Assembly (NCBI RefSeq): GCF_018449515.1 | Contig: NZ_JAAVUQ010000024.1 | Location: forward strand, 1 to 64,000 | Direction: 5' to 3' | Origin: Caballeronia sp. dw_19 | GTDB lineage: Bacteria > Pseudomonadota > Gammaproteobacteria > Burkholderiales > Burkholderiaceae | Length of the DNA: 64,000 nt | Shown: one piece after another, positions 8,421 to 18,001 of the stretch | How the letters are laid out: the number at the start of each line of letters is the position of its first letter | Numbering within the stretch: position 1 is the stretch's first letter | Program-made: the position numbers and the translations under genes | Notes under the pieces: model-generated | What the model saw: only the letters and a program-made list of their open reading frames with translations | What the model was told of the DNA's origin: nothing | Database searches by the model: none

Positions 8421-9246
8421 TCTGACGCAACGACGCGTCCAGCGCTCGCGCCGTCTTACGGTCGCCCTCGCTTGCCAGCGCGGCGCGGAAGACAGTTTTG
8501 CGATTGTGTCCGGCGGCGGCGGGTGAATCCCACAGCAGTTCCATTTTGGCACGCGCATCCCGGCCGAACAAACCGCGCTTCTTCGGCACGACAGCGGTTA
8601 CGGTGGCAGCGCTTTCCAAGCCAGCGGACCCATCATCGGGAGCCGTGGCTCCACCCATTCCTTCAGGCCATTTCACCGATAACTCCCGCGCATCGTACTG
8701 ACCGAGTTTGCGGCTTTCGGCCCAGACGACGGCCGTGCGTGTGGTGGTATCGATGGAAATGGCATAACGCCCGATAGCAAACCGGCGCGCGGCAATATTC
8801 GTGCGCCACAGCGCACGCGGCCGGCAAATCCACAGCACCACGCCATAAAGCGCGGGCGCAACGAGCAGCCAACCATTGGTTTCGCCCAGTGCGTGCACGG
8901 CGTTTTTCCAGCCGGCGGTCCACGTAAAGAACCCGACCGACCAGACCGCAAACAGGAAACTCAGCAACGCAAGCAGCCGCAAGGCTTGCCGCAACCACTG
9001 CGGCAACGGATGCAACGGCCGTTCCGCACGCGCCCGGGCGCCGGGAAGAAAAAGCAGCAGGAACAAGAGCACAAGCGTGACGCAGGCCCACGGCGACGAA
9101 GTCATCGCGCGCATTGAAGAGAGGTAGCCCATCTGTGACATCGAGAGCAACCAGCGCGCGGCCAGCACGAGTCCGATCGCCCGCAGCGCGAACACGGTGC
9201 CAGCACCGGGTGCCGGGCTCGCGCTACTCTGCTTCGTTCTCGCCAA
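8401..9246 (-). CDS. Membrane protein of unknown function
   Basis: I choose the TTG at 9246 because AGGAG lies exactly 7 nt upstream. The open frame extends to 9390, but that ATG is inside a TATAAT box. The 281-aa product starts MARTKQSSASPAP and has about four membrane segments between residues 20 and 135 (for example ACVTLVLLFLLLFLPG, LLALLSFLFAVWSVGFFTW, WLLVAPALYGVVLWICRP). A soluble C-terminal half carries WAESRKLGQYDARELSVKWPEG, reminiscent of a PH-like or photosystem-assembly-type beta domain. I do not recognise the family. It is a single gene between a candidate ncRNA and a glycosyltransferase. Confidence 0.65.
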   Translation of the reverse strand: MARTKQSSASPAPGAGTVFALRAIGLVLAARWLLSMSQMGYLSSMRAMTSSPWACVTLVLLFLLLFLPGARARAERPLHPLPQWLRQALRLLALLSFLFAVWSVGFFTWTAGWKNAVHALGETNGWLLVAPALYGVVLWICRPRALWRTNIAARRFAIGRYAISIDTTTRTAVVWAESRKLGQYDARELSVKWPEGMGGATAPDDGSAGLESAATVTAVVPKKRGLFGRDARAKMELLWDSPAAAGHNRKTVFRAALASEGDRKTARALDASLRQSLNVGT

Positions 9247-9388
9247 AACTTCGCTCCTGTTCACGACTGTCCTTATTAGCCCGGTAAGCGCGGTAAGTTC
9301 CTCCCATCGCGCGATGCGATTTTCAAGAGACTCCACACCCATCCACACGTTCACGCCGATGCTGCACTGCATTTCACGAAGCCCGCAC

Positions 9389-9394
9389 ATTATA
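9389..9394 (-). promoter_or_regulatory. TATAAT -10 box
   Basis: A perfect TATAAT on the minus strand lies about 145 bp before the TTG start at 9246, which would leave a long 5' leader. No good TTGACA-type -35 is visible at the usual distance. Confidence 0.4.
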
Positions 9395-9477
9395 GGGAGA
9401 ATGTCGAAAACGGCATCGGCCCGGCATGCTCAACCCGACGATAACCCGTGAAGCTTGCCCCCGCAGTGTGTCAAAAC

Positions 9478-9517
9478 AACAACGCCTCGCGCGCCTGACG
9501 GCGCACGAGGCGTTGTT
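9478..9517. terminator. Terminator of the GT4 gene
   Basis: A perfect 12-bp stem (AACAACGCCTCG with CGAGGCGTTGTT) encloses a 16-nt loop, with T-rich flanks on both strands. It lies about 60 bp after the stop of the GT4 gene on the minus strand. Confidence 0.75.
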
Positions 9518-9579
9518 TTCGCTCACTCGGCCAACCAACGATCATGCAGCGTCCGCAAGATCACTATCGACCGTAAAAA

Positions 9580-10644
9580 TCAGCCCGCGTTGACTTCGCG
9601 CAGAATGGTACGGCGCTTGGTACGCAGCAGTTCTTCATACGTATGAACATAGCGCGCAGCCATGACTTTCGACGAAAACCGCGTTTCGAACGCCTGACGC
9701 ACCTTGGCGCGCGGCAGCGTGTCGAGGCGCTTCACTGCGGCGATCGCGCTCAGTTCGTCTTCCACGACAAAACCCGACACGCCGTTTTCGATCACTTCCG
9801 GCACCGAACCGCGATTAAACGCGATCACCGGCGTACCGCAAGCCATGGCTTCGATCATCACCAGGCCGAACGGCTCCGGCCAGTCGATCGGGAACAGCAG
9901 CGCGTGCGCGTTGCCAAGGAATTCGGTCTTCTGCGACTCACTGATTTCACCGATGTATTCAACGTGCGGCAGCGCGAACAACGGCTTGATCTGCTCTTCG
10001 TAATATGCGCGATCGGCGTTATCGATTTTTGCAGCGATCTTGATCTTCATGCCCGCTGCACCGGCAATACGGATTGCCCGGTCGACACGCTTTTCCGGCG
10101 AAATACGGCCGAGGAACGCGAGGTAGCCCGGTTCGACGTTCGGGATCGGCGTAAGCAGGTTTTCCGGCAGGCCGTGATAAACGGTCGCGAGCCAGTTGGC
10201 TTGCGGCAACGGCTGACGCTGGTTGTCGGAGATCGACACGACCGGCGCTTCGTTGAACGTGCTGAAGATCGGCTGCAGTTCCGGCAGGTCGAGACGGCCG
10301 TGCATGGTCGTCAGGAACGGCACCGGCTGGCGCGAGAACAGCGAGAACGGGTAGTAGTCGATGTGAAAATGCAGCACGTCGAATTCATCAGCGCGGCGGC
10401 GGACTTCTTCCAGCAACAGCATGTGGGGCGCCATCGTGTCGCGGATGGTCGGGTCGAGGCGCAAGGCCTGCGGCCAGAAGGCTTCGAGCTTCGCCGACGT
10501 TTGCGAATCACCGCTCGCGAACAAAGTGACGTCATGACCGGCCTCAACCAGCGCTTCGGTCAGATAGGACACCACGCGCTCCGTGCCGCCGTAGAACTTG
10601 GGGGGGACGGCTTCGTGAAGAGGCGCGATTTGAGCGATTCGCAT
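9580..10644 (-). CDS. GT4 family glycosyltransferase
   Basis: 354 aa with AGGAG 8 nt before the ATG. The N-terminal domain has IAPLHEAVPPKFYGGTERVV with a GGTE glycine loop and EAGHDVTLFASGDS. The C-terminal GT-B domain has FLGRISPEKRVDRAI and PEPFGLVMIEAMACGTPVIA, the E-x7-E donor-binding motif. This arrangement is typical of GT4 enzymes that transfer a sugar from an NDP-sugar. Acceptor unknown; it could act on a polysaccharide or small molecule. Monocistronic, with its own terminator. Confidence 0.88.
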   Translation of the reverse strand: MRIAQIAPLHEAVPPKFYGGTERVVSYLTEALVEAGHDVTLFASGDSQTSAKLEAFWPQALRLDPTIRDTMAPHMLLLEEVRRRADEFDVLHFHIDYYPFSLFSRQPVPFLTTMHGRLDLPELQPIFSTFNEAPVVSISDNQRQPLPQANWLATVYHGLPENLLTPIPNVEPGYLAFLGRISPEKRVDRAIRIAGAAGMKIKIAAKIDNADRAYYEEQIKPLFALPHVEYIGEISESQKTEFLGNAHALLFPIDWPEPFGLVMIEAMACGTPVIAFNRGSVPEVIENGVSGFVVEDELSAIAAVKRLDTLPRAKVRQAFETRFSSKVMAARYVHTYEELLRTKRRTILREVNAG

Positions 10645-11593
10645 GTCGGAAACTCCTAATAATGTCAGGCAAAATTGATGCGCTTGGCATCGGTCGTTAA
10701 ATCAAGCGAATCGCCCTACCCGGATTCGGCACGGTGCTGGTGTCTCCAGCGTAATGGCCGATAGCACGAGAAAAAATCGCGATGCTTCGCTGTTTGCTTG
10801 GGTGTTGCTGCTGCTATGGGTGTAGGGCGTCTGTTCAGAGCGTGATCGGAAACAGCAAGATCGATTCCATCTCGAAATGCAACGCACCCAGCCATAAACG
10901 CACAACCTGCGGAGCCGTTGACCGGAACCTACAATAACCTGTCAAAACGCCTAAGGGGAAACCCGGAGCCAAGTATCGCGGTTTTTGCAAGGTTTCCAAT
11001 CTTACATTTCAACTTATTTAGGTTGTTACACCGTCGATACACTTTGCAAGCCCTTGTTTATCAAGGCTGTTCTACGCTGATCGACATGGACCGAACCGGT
11101 CGCAGCCACGCTCCAGAAGCCCCACGCGCTGCGACATCCTCCAAATCCGGCCACGGCATGATGTATCGGCCAGTGCAGGATTTGCCCATTAGCGCCGCCA
11201 CGCGGGTAGCGGGACCGCGACGTGCTTTCACCCTGCCAAGGGCAGGGCGACCAGTTGACGCCAGTTCACGTCGAGGTACCGCGAACACAGCACCGGGCGG
11301 ACCGTCGGAGGTGCGAGACACGTCCCCAGCGAGCATTGATTGCCCGGTTCAGACGACGCACTTTTGCTGAAAATCAGCCCTGGCTGATGAATATGCACCA
11401 CGGAAAGCATTATGCGAGACGATTTGGCTCGCTACACTCGCTACAATTCAGCAATCGGTGCCGCACGCCATTGGCACGCCATTGCCTCGCTGGCCGGACA
11501 CGCCGCGTTTGCGGCAACGGCGAAGCATCGCGCTCAACCGCTCTACTCGATCGAAAACGACCATTGGACCAACTCACCGTCTCTCAGCGTAAC
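10645..11593. other. About 950 bp without a convincing gene
   Basis: Open frames such as 10918-11370 (plus) have arginine/proline-rich, non-protein-like composition and no ribosome site. The plus-strand frame that leads into the ABC transporter extends back to 11222, but its first 120 residues look untranslated. The stretch probably holds promoters for the divergent GT4 and ABC genes. I cannot name any. Confidence 0.5.
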
Positions 11594-13402
11594 GTGCACA
11601 ACGCGAAGCTAGCGAGCTATGCAAATCGCCCGCTGGCCTTCCTGTTCCGTTACATCCGCCGGCATCCTGTCGCGCACGCCATCGTGCTTTCCAGCGTGCT
11701 GGCCGCGGTCGGCTGCGCGCTCGCCTCGCAGTATGCAATCAAGCATCTGATCGACGTGCTTGGCCAAGGCCGCGGCCATCCCGGTCCGCTCTGGTCCGCC
11801 TTCATGATCCTGGTCGGCCTGATCGCCGCCGACAACATGCTGTGGCGAGTCGGCGGCTGGGTGGGCGCGCATGCGTTCGTCGTGGTGACGGGCGACCTGC
11901 GGCGCGACCTGTTCTCCTACCTCAGCGGCCATTCGCCCACGTACTTCTCCGAGAAACAGCCTGGCATGCTGGCGAGCCGGATCACGGCGACATCGAATGC
12001 GATCTATACCGCCGAGAACACCATGGCGTGGAACGTGTTGCCGCCGTGCATCGCCGTGGTCGGCGCAATCGTGATGATCGTCGCGGTCAATCCGCTGATG
12101 GCCGGCTGTCTGATGCTCGCGTCGGCCATTCTTGCGCTGGTGCTGTACCGGCTCGCCGGGCGTGGTTCCGCGCGGCATCACACGTTTGCCACGAAAGCTG
12201 CATCGGTTGACGGCGAGCTGGTCGACGTGATCGGCAACATGGCGCTCGTGCGTGCATTCGGTATGACGTTTCGCGAGCAAAAGCGCTTCGGCTCGACGGT
12301 CAAGGCCGAAATGGTCGCGCGCCAGCAAAGCTTGCTGTATCTCGAGAAGCTGCGGCTGTTCCATGCGGTCGTGACCGCGATCCTTTCGGCTGGGTTACTC
12401 GGCTGGGCGTTGTGGCTGTGGTCGAAGGGGCGGGCAACATCCGGCGATATCGTGCTGGTCAGCTCACTCGGCTTCACCATTCTCCACGGCACCCGCGATC
12501 TGGCTGTTGCCCTCGTGGATGTGACGCAGCACGTCGCGCGGCTGGCGGAAGCCGTGCAGACGCTGCTGGAGCCGCACGGCATGCCCGATCGGTCCGACGC
12601 AACGGAACTCGTACCGCAAGGCGGGCGGGTGGACTTCGAGGAAGTCACGTTCGCTTATCCGCGCCGCCGGCCGATTCTCGATAAATTCAACCTGCACATC
12701 GAGCCGGGTCAGCGTGTTGGGCTGATCGGCAAGTCGGGCGCCGGGAAATCCACGGTGCTCGCGCTGTTACAACGCTTCTACGAACCGCAGGGCGGCGCCA
12801 TCAAGGTCGACGGGCAGGATATCTCGCTGATCACGCAGGACAGCCTGCGGATGTCGATTGCGCTCGTTCCCCAGGACATTTCGCTGTTCCACCGGACCGT
12901 GTACGAGAACATTGCGTATGGCCGCCCGGACGCATCGCGCGAAGAAGTGCTCGCGGCCGCCCGCGAGGCGCGCTGCTCGGACTTCATCGACGCAATGCCG
13001 GAAGGGTTCGACACAATCGTGGGCGACCGCGGCGTTAAGTTGTCGGGCGGACAGCGTCAGCGCATTGCCATCGCGCGCGCGATCCTCAAAAACGCGCCAA
13101 TCCTGCTACTCGACGAAGCCACGTCAGCGCTGGATAGTTCGTCGGAAGAAGCGATCCAGCAGGCGCTCGACCGGCTGATGGTCGGCCGTACCGTGATTGC
13201 GATTGCGCACCGGTTGTCGACGCTGCAAGGCTTCGACCGGATTATCGTGATGAGCGCCGGCAAGGTGATCGACGACGGTTCGCCGGATCAGTTGCGCAAC
13301 CGGCCGGGGTTGTATCGGGAACTGCTGTCCAAGCAGCATGGCAAGTTGCCACCGGCGACCATGCCCTCGCAACAACTTGCGGCAAAGGCTGAATCGACCT
13401 GA
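11594..13402 (+). CDS. ABC exporter, fused permease and ATPase (MsbA/MDR type)
   Basis: About 602 aa from a GTG at 11594 (MHNAKLASYANRPLAFLFRYIRRHP), the start that gives the normal half-transporter length; no clear ribosome site, so it is uncertain. Residues about 25-330 carry six membrane segments. The ATPase domain has Walker A GKSGAGKST (about 379), signature LSGGQRQR (about 483), Walker B ILLLDEATSALD (about 503) and the switch His in IAHRLST. It works as a homodimer exporting lipids or other hydrophobic compounds from the inner membrane. With glycosyltransferases nearby, a glycolipid is possible; the substrate is not readable. Confidence 0.9.
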   Translation: MHNAKLASYANRPLAFLFRYIRRHPVAHAIVLSSVLAAVGCALASQYAIKHLIDVLGQGRGHPGPLWSAFMILVGLIAADNMLWRVGGWVGAHAFVVVTGDLRRDLFSYLSGHSPTYFSEKQPGMLASRITATSNAIYTAENTMAWNVLPPCIAVVGAIVMIVAVNPLMAGCLMLASAILALVLYRLAGRGSARHHTFATKAASVDGELVDVIGNMALVRAFGMTFREQKRFGSTVKAEMVARQQSLLYLEKLRLFHAVVTAILSAGLLGWALWLWSKGRATSGDIVLVSSLGFTILHGTRDLAVALVDVTQHVARLAEAVQTLLEPHGMPDRSDATELVPQGGRVDFEEVTFAYPRRRPILDKFNLHIEPGQRVGLIGKSGAGKSTVLALLQRFYEPQGGAIKVDGQDISLITQDSLRMSIALVPQDISLFHRTVYENIAYGRPDASREEVLAAAREARCSDFIDAMPEGFDTIVGDRGVKLSGGQRQRIAIARAILKNAPILLLDEATSALDSSSEEAIQQALDRLMVGRTVIAIAHRLSTLQGFDRIIVMSAGKVIDDGSPDQLRNRPGLYRELLSKQHGKLPPATMPSQQLAAKAEST

Positions 13403-13429
13403 TTTTTCTTCCGCCACAAGACCAGCAAT

Positions 13430-13471
13430 AAAAAAGCCGCTTCGGATTCATCAGACCGAAGCGGCTTTTTT
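13430..13471. terminator. Bidirectional terminator between ABC exporter and otsA
   Basis: Perfect 16-nt arms (AAAAAAGCCGCTTCGG and its complement) flank a 10-nt loop, with A-run and T-run on the two sides. It terminates both the plus-strand ABC gene and the minus-strand otsBA operon. Confidence 0.92.
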
Positions 13472-13483
13472 ACGCCTGCAAAT

Positions 13484-14863
13484 TTACGCCTGCAGATCGC
13501 GCATGAAGTTGTCTCGCCAGACGGAAACGTTGTTCTCGCGAAGCTGGGCGAACATGTCCGTATACCGGGCCTGCCGCTCTTTCAATGGCATCGCGAGAGC
13601 CGTGGCCAGGGCGTCCGCCATGCCGGCGATATCGAGCGGATTCACGATCAGCGCGCCGTTCAATTCCTGCGCCGCGCCCGCGAATTGCGACAGGACCAGC
13701 ACGCCGGGATCGTCGGGATCTTGCGCCGCCACGTATTCCTTGGCGACGAGGTTCATACCGTCGCGCAACGGCGTGACGAACCCCACATGCGACGCGCGAA
13801 ACAGCGCGGCAAGCACAGACCGCTCATATTGCCGATGGATATAGCGGATCGGCGTCCAGTCGAGTTCCGCGTAGCGCCCGTTGATGCGTCCCGACTCCGC
13901 TTCAAGCTGCAGCCGGATGTCGCGATACGTGTCCATATCGGCGCGTGTAGGCGGCGCGATCTGCACGAACGACACGTTGTTACGCTGCCCCGGCTGATGT
14001 TCCAGCAGCTTTTCGAACGCACGAAAACGCTCGACCAAGCCCTTCGAATAATCGAGCCGGTCGACGCTCATGATCAGCTTGCGCTCACGCAGCGTCGTCT
14101 TGACGGTCTGCACTTCGCGCCCGCTTTCGCCGTCTTTGGCGAGCGAAGCGATTTCATCGGGATAAACGCCGATCGGATACGCCGCCGCCCGCAAGGTCTT
14201 GCCGAAGGCGCTCACGGCATTCGGCTCGCCGGCGATGCGTACAACCGAGCCGTTCGCCTCCGTCTCGATGTAATCGCAAAACGCGCGCAAATCAGGCGCT
14301 GTCTGGAAACCGAGCAGATCATAGGAACACAGCGCCTCGACCAGCACGCGATGGCGCGGCACGCTGAGCAGAACCTGCGTCGCTGGAAAAGGAATGTGCA
14401 AGAAAAAGCCGATGCGATTCGTCACGCCCTCATCGCGCAACGCCTGCGCGAACGGGATCAGGTGATAGTCGTGGACCCAGATGACGTCGTCGGCTTTCAG
14501 CAGCGGCGCGAGTTGCTTCGCGAGCCAGCGGTTGACGCGGCAATAGCCATCGAATTCATCGCGATCAAACTGGATCAGATCCGGCCGATAGTGAAACGCC
14601 GGCCACAACGTAGCGTTCGAAAAGCCGCGGTAATACTGGTCATAGTCACGTTGCGCCAGGCCGATGGTCGCGAACGTCACCCGCCCGCGCTCCTCCAGCG
14701 TGATGCCCTCCGGTGGCTCCGCGACCACGTCGCCACTCCAGCCGAACCACATGCCGCCGGTTTCCTTGAGCGCGTCGTACACACCGACCGCCAGACCGCC
14801 CGCCGCCGGACCGCCCTCGGAGATCGGCGCGACCCGGTTCGAAACAATGATCAGCCTGCTCAC
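13484..14863 (-). CDS. otsA: Trehalose-6-phosphate synthase (UDP-forming)
   Basis: 459 aa, GT20 family. It starts at a GTG (MSRLIIVSNRVAP) with AGGG upstream. Conserved blocks include GGLAVGVYDAL (glucose-6-P/UDP loop), GWSG, WVHDYHL, HIPFPATQV, VDRLDYSKGL and LRDGMNLVAKEYVAAQ. It makes trehalose-6-phosphate from UDP-glucose and glucose-6-phosphate in the cytoplasm, the first step of stress-protectant trehalose synthesis. The start overlaps the otsB stop (GTGA), so translation is coupled. A short duplication of TTACGCCTGCA lies at and just after the stop codon, without effect on the frame. Confidence 0.97.
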   Translation of the reverse strand: MSRLIIVSNRVAPISEGGPAAGGLAVGVYDALKETGGMWFGWSGDVVAEPPEGITLEERGRVTFATIGLAQRDYDQYYRGFSNATLWPAFHYRPDLIQFDRDEFDGYCRVNRWLAKQLAPLLKADDVIWVHDYHLIPFAQALRDEGVTNRIGFFLHIPFPATQVLLSVPRHRVLVEALCSYDLLGFQTAPDLRAFCDYIETEANGSVVRIAGEPNAVSAFGKTLRAAAYPIGVYPDEIASLAKDGESGREVQTVKTTLRERKLIMSVDRLDYSKGLVERFRAFEKLLEHQPGQRNNVSFVQIAPPTRADMDTYRDIRLQLEAESGRINGRYAELDWTPIRYIHRQYERSVLAALFRASHVGFVTPLRDGMNLVAKEYVAAQDPDDPGVLVLSQFAGAAQELNGALIVNPLDIAGMADALATALAMPLKERQARYTDMFAQLRENNVSVWRDNFMRDLQA

Positions 14864-15630
14864 GAACGCGTCCCTTTAGAACCTTCAATATCTTCAATTC
14901 CGGCAATGCGCTGCAGCCAGTCGAGCAGCGCGCCGACCGATTCCACGCGCGAATGCGCAAGCGTGTCGCCCGCGCCGACCTTGATCGACAGCCCGTTGCG
15001 CTCATTCACTACCGCGAAGCCTTTTTCGTCCGTCAGGTCGTCGCCGATAAACACCGGCCGGCGCCCCGCGAACGGCGGCTCATTCAGGAAAGCCACCACC
15101 GCGCGGCCTTTATCGACGTCCTTCGGCTTGATTTCATAGACCATCTTGCCGGGCTGCAGCACGTACGCATCGGCGTACTGGGCAACCAGCTTCTCGGTCG
15201 CCTCGCGCGCCGCCACGCCGCGCTCGGGCGCATTGCGGTAATGCAGCGCGAGCGCGGCGCCCTTGATCTCCAGCAGCATGCCGGGGTTGGCCGTCACCAC
15301 GCCTTCAAGCACGTGTTCCATGCGCAGCAGGCGCTCGTCGTTGAAACCGACACGATGGACATCCGCATTCGAATCGCGCCGCTCGGCGCCGTGCAAGCCC
15401 GCGACGGGCAGATCGGGCATTGAAAGAAACGAGTCGATGCTGTCAATCCCTCGTCCCGACACGATCGCCACCGCGCCGTTGGTCGCGCGACGCAATGCAC
15501 TGAGGATGGCGGGTACGACCGGCTGCACGCTCACGCCGTCCGGCGTGGGCGCGAGTTCAACGAGCGTGCCGTCGAAATCGAAGAAAAAAGCGGTCGTGGC
15601 GAGCGGAAATTGGTCTGGGAGGTTTTGCAT
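14860..15630 (-). CDS. otsB: Trehalose-6-phosphate phosphatase
   Basis: 256 aa HAD-superfamily phosphatase. Motif I is FFFDFDGTLVEL (nucleophile Asp in DFDGT), motif II IVSGRG, and motif IV FIGDDLTDEKGF. The VYEIKPKDVDKGRAV segment supplies the motif III lysine typical of OtsB. It removes phosphate from trehalose-6-P to give trehalose. First gene of the otsB-otsA operon, with a weak AAGG ribosome site. Confidence 0.96.
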   Translation of the reverse strand: MQNLPDQFPLATTAFFFDFDGTLVELAPTPDGVSVQPVVPAILSALRRATNGAVAIVSGRGIDSIDSFLSMPDLPVAGLHGAERRDSNADVHRVGFNDERLLRMEHVLEGVVTANPGMLLEIKGAALALHYRNAPERGVAAREATEKLVAQYADAYVLQPGKMVYEIKPKDVDKGRAVVAFLNEPPFAGRRPVFIGDDLTDEKGFAVVNERNGLSIKVGAGDTLAHSRVESVGALLDWLQRIAGIEDIEGSKGTRS

Positions 15631-15964
15631 CTATATCTGCCTTTCAGCCGGAGAAGGACCGGAAAAGTGTGCGCATGTTACCGCGCTTTGTAACCCCGTC
15701 TGGGAAAGCGGCGTTGGACACTCATGCGGCAAGCCAACACCCTGTGCCACATATCAAGCCGCTTTCAACCCTGCTTCGATTAACTTTCATCCTTATCTGG
15801 CGGTCCTGCGGCATAACGCCTCGGCCACGCGCCGGCGCGGCTGCACGCCCGGCGTAAGCTTCTATTCTGAGATAGAGTCGGCACCCGGATGGCTTCACGG
15901 ACGGTTTTTTGATGATCCGTCCGCGTTGCTGCCTTGATGCACCCTACCCTCATCCGAGTTGCAA
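15631..15964. other. Divergent intergenic region otsB / SCO1
   Basis: No gene-like frame is seen here; a 62-aa plus frame (15669-15857) lacks coding character. It should hold divergent promoters for otsBA and SCO1, but no strong consensus boxes stand out. Confidence 0.4.
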
Positions 15965-16606
15965 ATGTCTTCCTGGTTCAGTTTTCAACCCAAGGGCTGG
16001 TTCGCCGCCGTACTCGCCCCGCTATTCGCCGCCCTGATCCTGAGCGCCGGCCTCGCTGCGTGCTCGCGTCCTGATACAACACCCTGGAAGCTGACCGATG
16101 TCAGCGGCCATCTGCCCGACCTGGACTTCAAGCTCACCGACGATACCGGCAAACCCGTCACCGGTCAGTCATTCCTGGGCCAGACAACGCTGGTGTACTT
16201 CGGCTACACCCACTGCCCGGACGTGTGTCCGGAGACCATGGCACGGCTGATGCAAGTCATGCAGCAACTTGGCCCCGATGCCAAGAACACGCGCATTGTG
16301 TTTATCACCGTCGATCCCGCTCGCGATACCGCGGCTGCGCTGCATGACTACGTGCGCGCGTTCGACGCCCAGCACGCGGTTGGACTGACCGGCACGGACG
16401 GGGCGATCGAAAGCATTGCCAAGCGGTATCGGGTGGCTTACCAGATGGAGAAACGCGATCCATCCGGCGCGTACGACGTCACGCATAGTTCGGCCGTCTA
16501 TATCTTCGATACCCACGGCCACGCGCGCCTGCTCGCCACCGAGAGCGATTCCATCGACACGATCACGCACGATTTGCGCCGCGTGATCGACTCGACCGCT
16601 TCCTGA
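15965..16606 (+). CDS. SCO1/SenC copper chaperone lipoprotein
   Basis: 213 aa. It has a signal/anchor segment (residues 11-32) ending in a lipobox LAAC with Cys33. The thioredoxin-fold domain has the copper motif CPDVC (Cys84, Cys88) in FGYTHCPDVCPE and the third ligand His174 in YDVTHSSAVY. The family delivers copper to the CuA site of cytochrome c oxidase or acts as a thiol-redox protein in the periplasm. It is followed by a CtaG-type assembly gene, which fits oxidase maturation. Start chosen at ATG 15965 rather than the TTG six bases earlier. Confidence 0.93.
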   Translation: MSSWFSFQPKGWFAAVLAPLFAALILSAGLAACSRPDTTPWKLTDVSGHLPDLDFKLTDDTGKPVTGQSFLGQTTLVYFGYTHCPDVCPETMARLMQVMQQLGPDAKNTRIVFITVDPARDTAAALHDYVRAFDAQHAVGLTGTDGAIESIAKRYRVAYQMEKRDPSGAYDVTHSSAVYIFDTHGHARLLATESDSIDTITHDLRRVIDSTAS

Positions 16607-16638
16607 ATTCACTACCAAGCTTGGGCGCTACGGTCAAC

Positions 16639-17490
16639 ATGTCCTCGATTCTTTACTGGCTCGATCCGTGGGAGCCTTCGCCCACCGTCGTGATCGCCGT
16701 GCTGACCGCGGCCGTGTTGTTCGCTCGCGGCGCGAAAAAAGCACACGTGTCGCTCGCGCGGCACGTGTCGTTCTGGTTCGGCCTGACTGCGCTCTACGTC
16801 GCGCTGCATACGCGGCTCGACTACTTCTTCGAGCATGAATTCTTCATGCATCGGCTGCAACATCTGGTGCTGCATCATCTCGGGCCGTTTTTCATCGCGC
16901 TCTCGTATCCTGGCGCGGCGCTGCGGGCCGGCATTCCGTTCACCTGGCGGCAGCGCTGGCTCAGGCCTGCGCTCAATACGGCCCCGGCGCGCATCCTGTT
17001 CAAGGTGATTTTCAATCCGGTCGTCGCGGTGGTGCTGTTTGTCGGGCTGATCTACTTCTGGCTGCTTTCGCCGATCCACTTCAAGGCGATGCTCGACTGG
17101 CGCCTATACCGCGTCATGAACTGGAGCATGGTGATCGACGGCCTGCTGTTCTGGTGGCTCGTGCTCGATTCGCGCCCGGCTCCCCCCGCGCGGCTCGCGC
17201 CCGGGCGCCGCATCCTGATCGTGATAGCCGCCATTCCGCCGCAGATCATGCTCGGCGCATACATTTTCTTCACGCCGCACGAGCTTTATCCCATCTACTC
17301 CATCTGCGGGCGCGCATTCACGTGGATCAGCCCGATGCGCGATCAGCAGATCGGCGGCTTGCTGCTGTGGATTCCCGGTTCGATGATGAGCGTGATCGGC
17401 GCGTTGATCGCAATGCGCCACTGGCTCCGGTTGTCGACTCGGCAACGGCTGGTCCAGCAGCGTGCGCAAGCGGAACCGGTGACGGTTTAG
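16639..17490 (+). CDS. CtaG-type (caa3_CtaG family) cytochrome oxidase assembly membrane protein
   Basis: About 283 aa, with about seven membrane segments. Histidine-rich HRLQHLVLHHLGPFF and a WRLYRVMNWSMVIDGLLFWW stretch match the caa3_CtaG family (not the copper-binding Cox11). It lies 33 bp after SCO1 in the same direction, probably one transcript. The family is linked to assembly of heme-copper oxidases; the exact role is not settled. ATG at 16639 preferred over a TTG at 16621. Confidence 0.85.
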   Translation: MSSILYWLDPWEPSPTVVIAVLTAAVLFARGAKKAHVSLARHVSFWFGLTALYVALHTRLDYFFEHEFFMHRLQHLVLHHLGPFFIALSYPGAALRAGIPFTWRQRWLRPALNTAPARILFKVIFNPVVAVVLFVGLIYFWLLSPIHFKAMLDWRLYRVMNWSMVIDGLLFWWLVLDSRPAPPARLAPGRRILIVIAAIPPQIMLGAYIFFTPHELYPIYSICGRAFTWISPMRDQQIGGLLLWIPGSMMSVIGALIAMRHWLRLSTRQRLVQQRAQAEPVTV

Positions 17491-17503
17491 CCGCACGGTC
17501 CTT

Positions 17504-18001
17504 CTATAAGCGGCGCATCCAGATGTGCGGAATGTCGTCTTCCACGTGGACATCGGAGATTGGCTCGAAACCAAAGCCCGCATAAAAGCGCTGTAATCGC
17601 GCTTGTGCGTGGAGGCGTATCGGCTGGCCGGGCCATTGTTCGCGGATGAAACCCAGCGTGCGTTCGAGCATCGCCTGGCCTAATCCGATACCGCGAAAGC
17701 CCGCTGTGGTCAGCACGCGGCCGATACGGATATCGGTGTCTTCTGTTTCTTTCGTGCCGTCGGCCAGGTTCGGCAGCAGGACTCGCAAATAACCGGCGAG
17801 CGCAGGCCGACCATCCGCCGAACGCCGATACACGAGCAGATGCCAGGCATCGGCATCCTGTCCATCGACGTCCCCGTACACACACTGCTGCTCCACCACG
17901 AACACTTCGCTGCGCGCGGCGAGCATGGTGTAGACGTCGAGTGCGCTAAGGTCGTCGAATGGTTTCCAGCGCCAGTGGAATTCGGAAAATGGCTCGGTCA
18001 T
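17504..18001 (-). CDS. GNAT N-acetyltransferase, ElaA family
   Basis: 165 aa. WRWKPFDDLSALDVYTMLAARSEVFVVEQQC is the typical ElaA start. The acetyl-CoA loop is TTAGFRGIGLGQAML (about residues 98-112), and the C-terminus FYAGFGFEPISDVHVEDDIPHI is highly conserved in ElaA. Substrate unknown for the family. Convergent with the CtaG-like gene, 13 bp between stops. Confidence 0.92.
   Translation of the reverse strand: MTEPFSEFHWRWKPFDDLSALDVYTMLAARSEVFVVEQQCVYGDVDGQDADAWHLLVYRRSADGRPALAGYLRVLLPNLADGTKETEDTDIRIGRVLTTAGFRGIGLGQAMLERTLGFIREQWPGQPIRLHAQARLQRFYAGFGFEPISDVHVEDDIPHIWMRRL

Noticed and set aside
10918..11370. 150-aa plus-strand frame before the ABC transporter
   Set aside because: No family resemblance, poor composition and no Shine-Dalgarno; overlaps the untranslated run-in of the ABC frame.
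11222..11593. N-terminal extension of the ABC exporter (ATG or GTG starts before 11594)
   Set aside because: Adds about 124 Arg-rich residues absent from the normal length of half-transporters.
13685..15139. 484-aa plus-strand frame opposite otsA/otsB
   Set aside because: It is the antisense shadow of two confidently identified genes; arginine/histidine-rich composition and no ribosome site.
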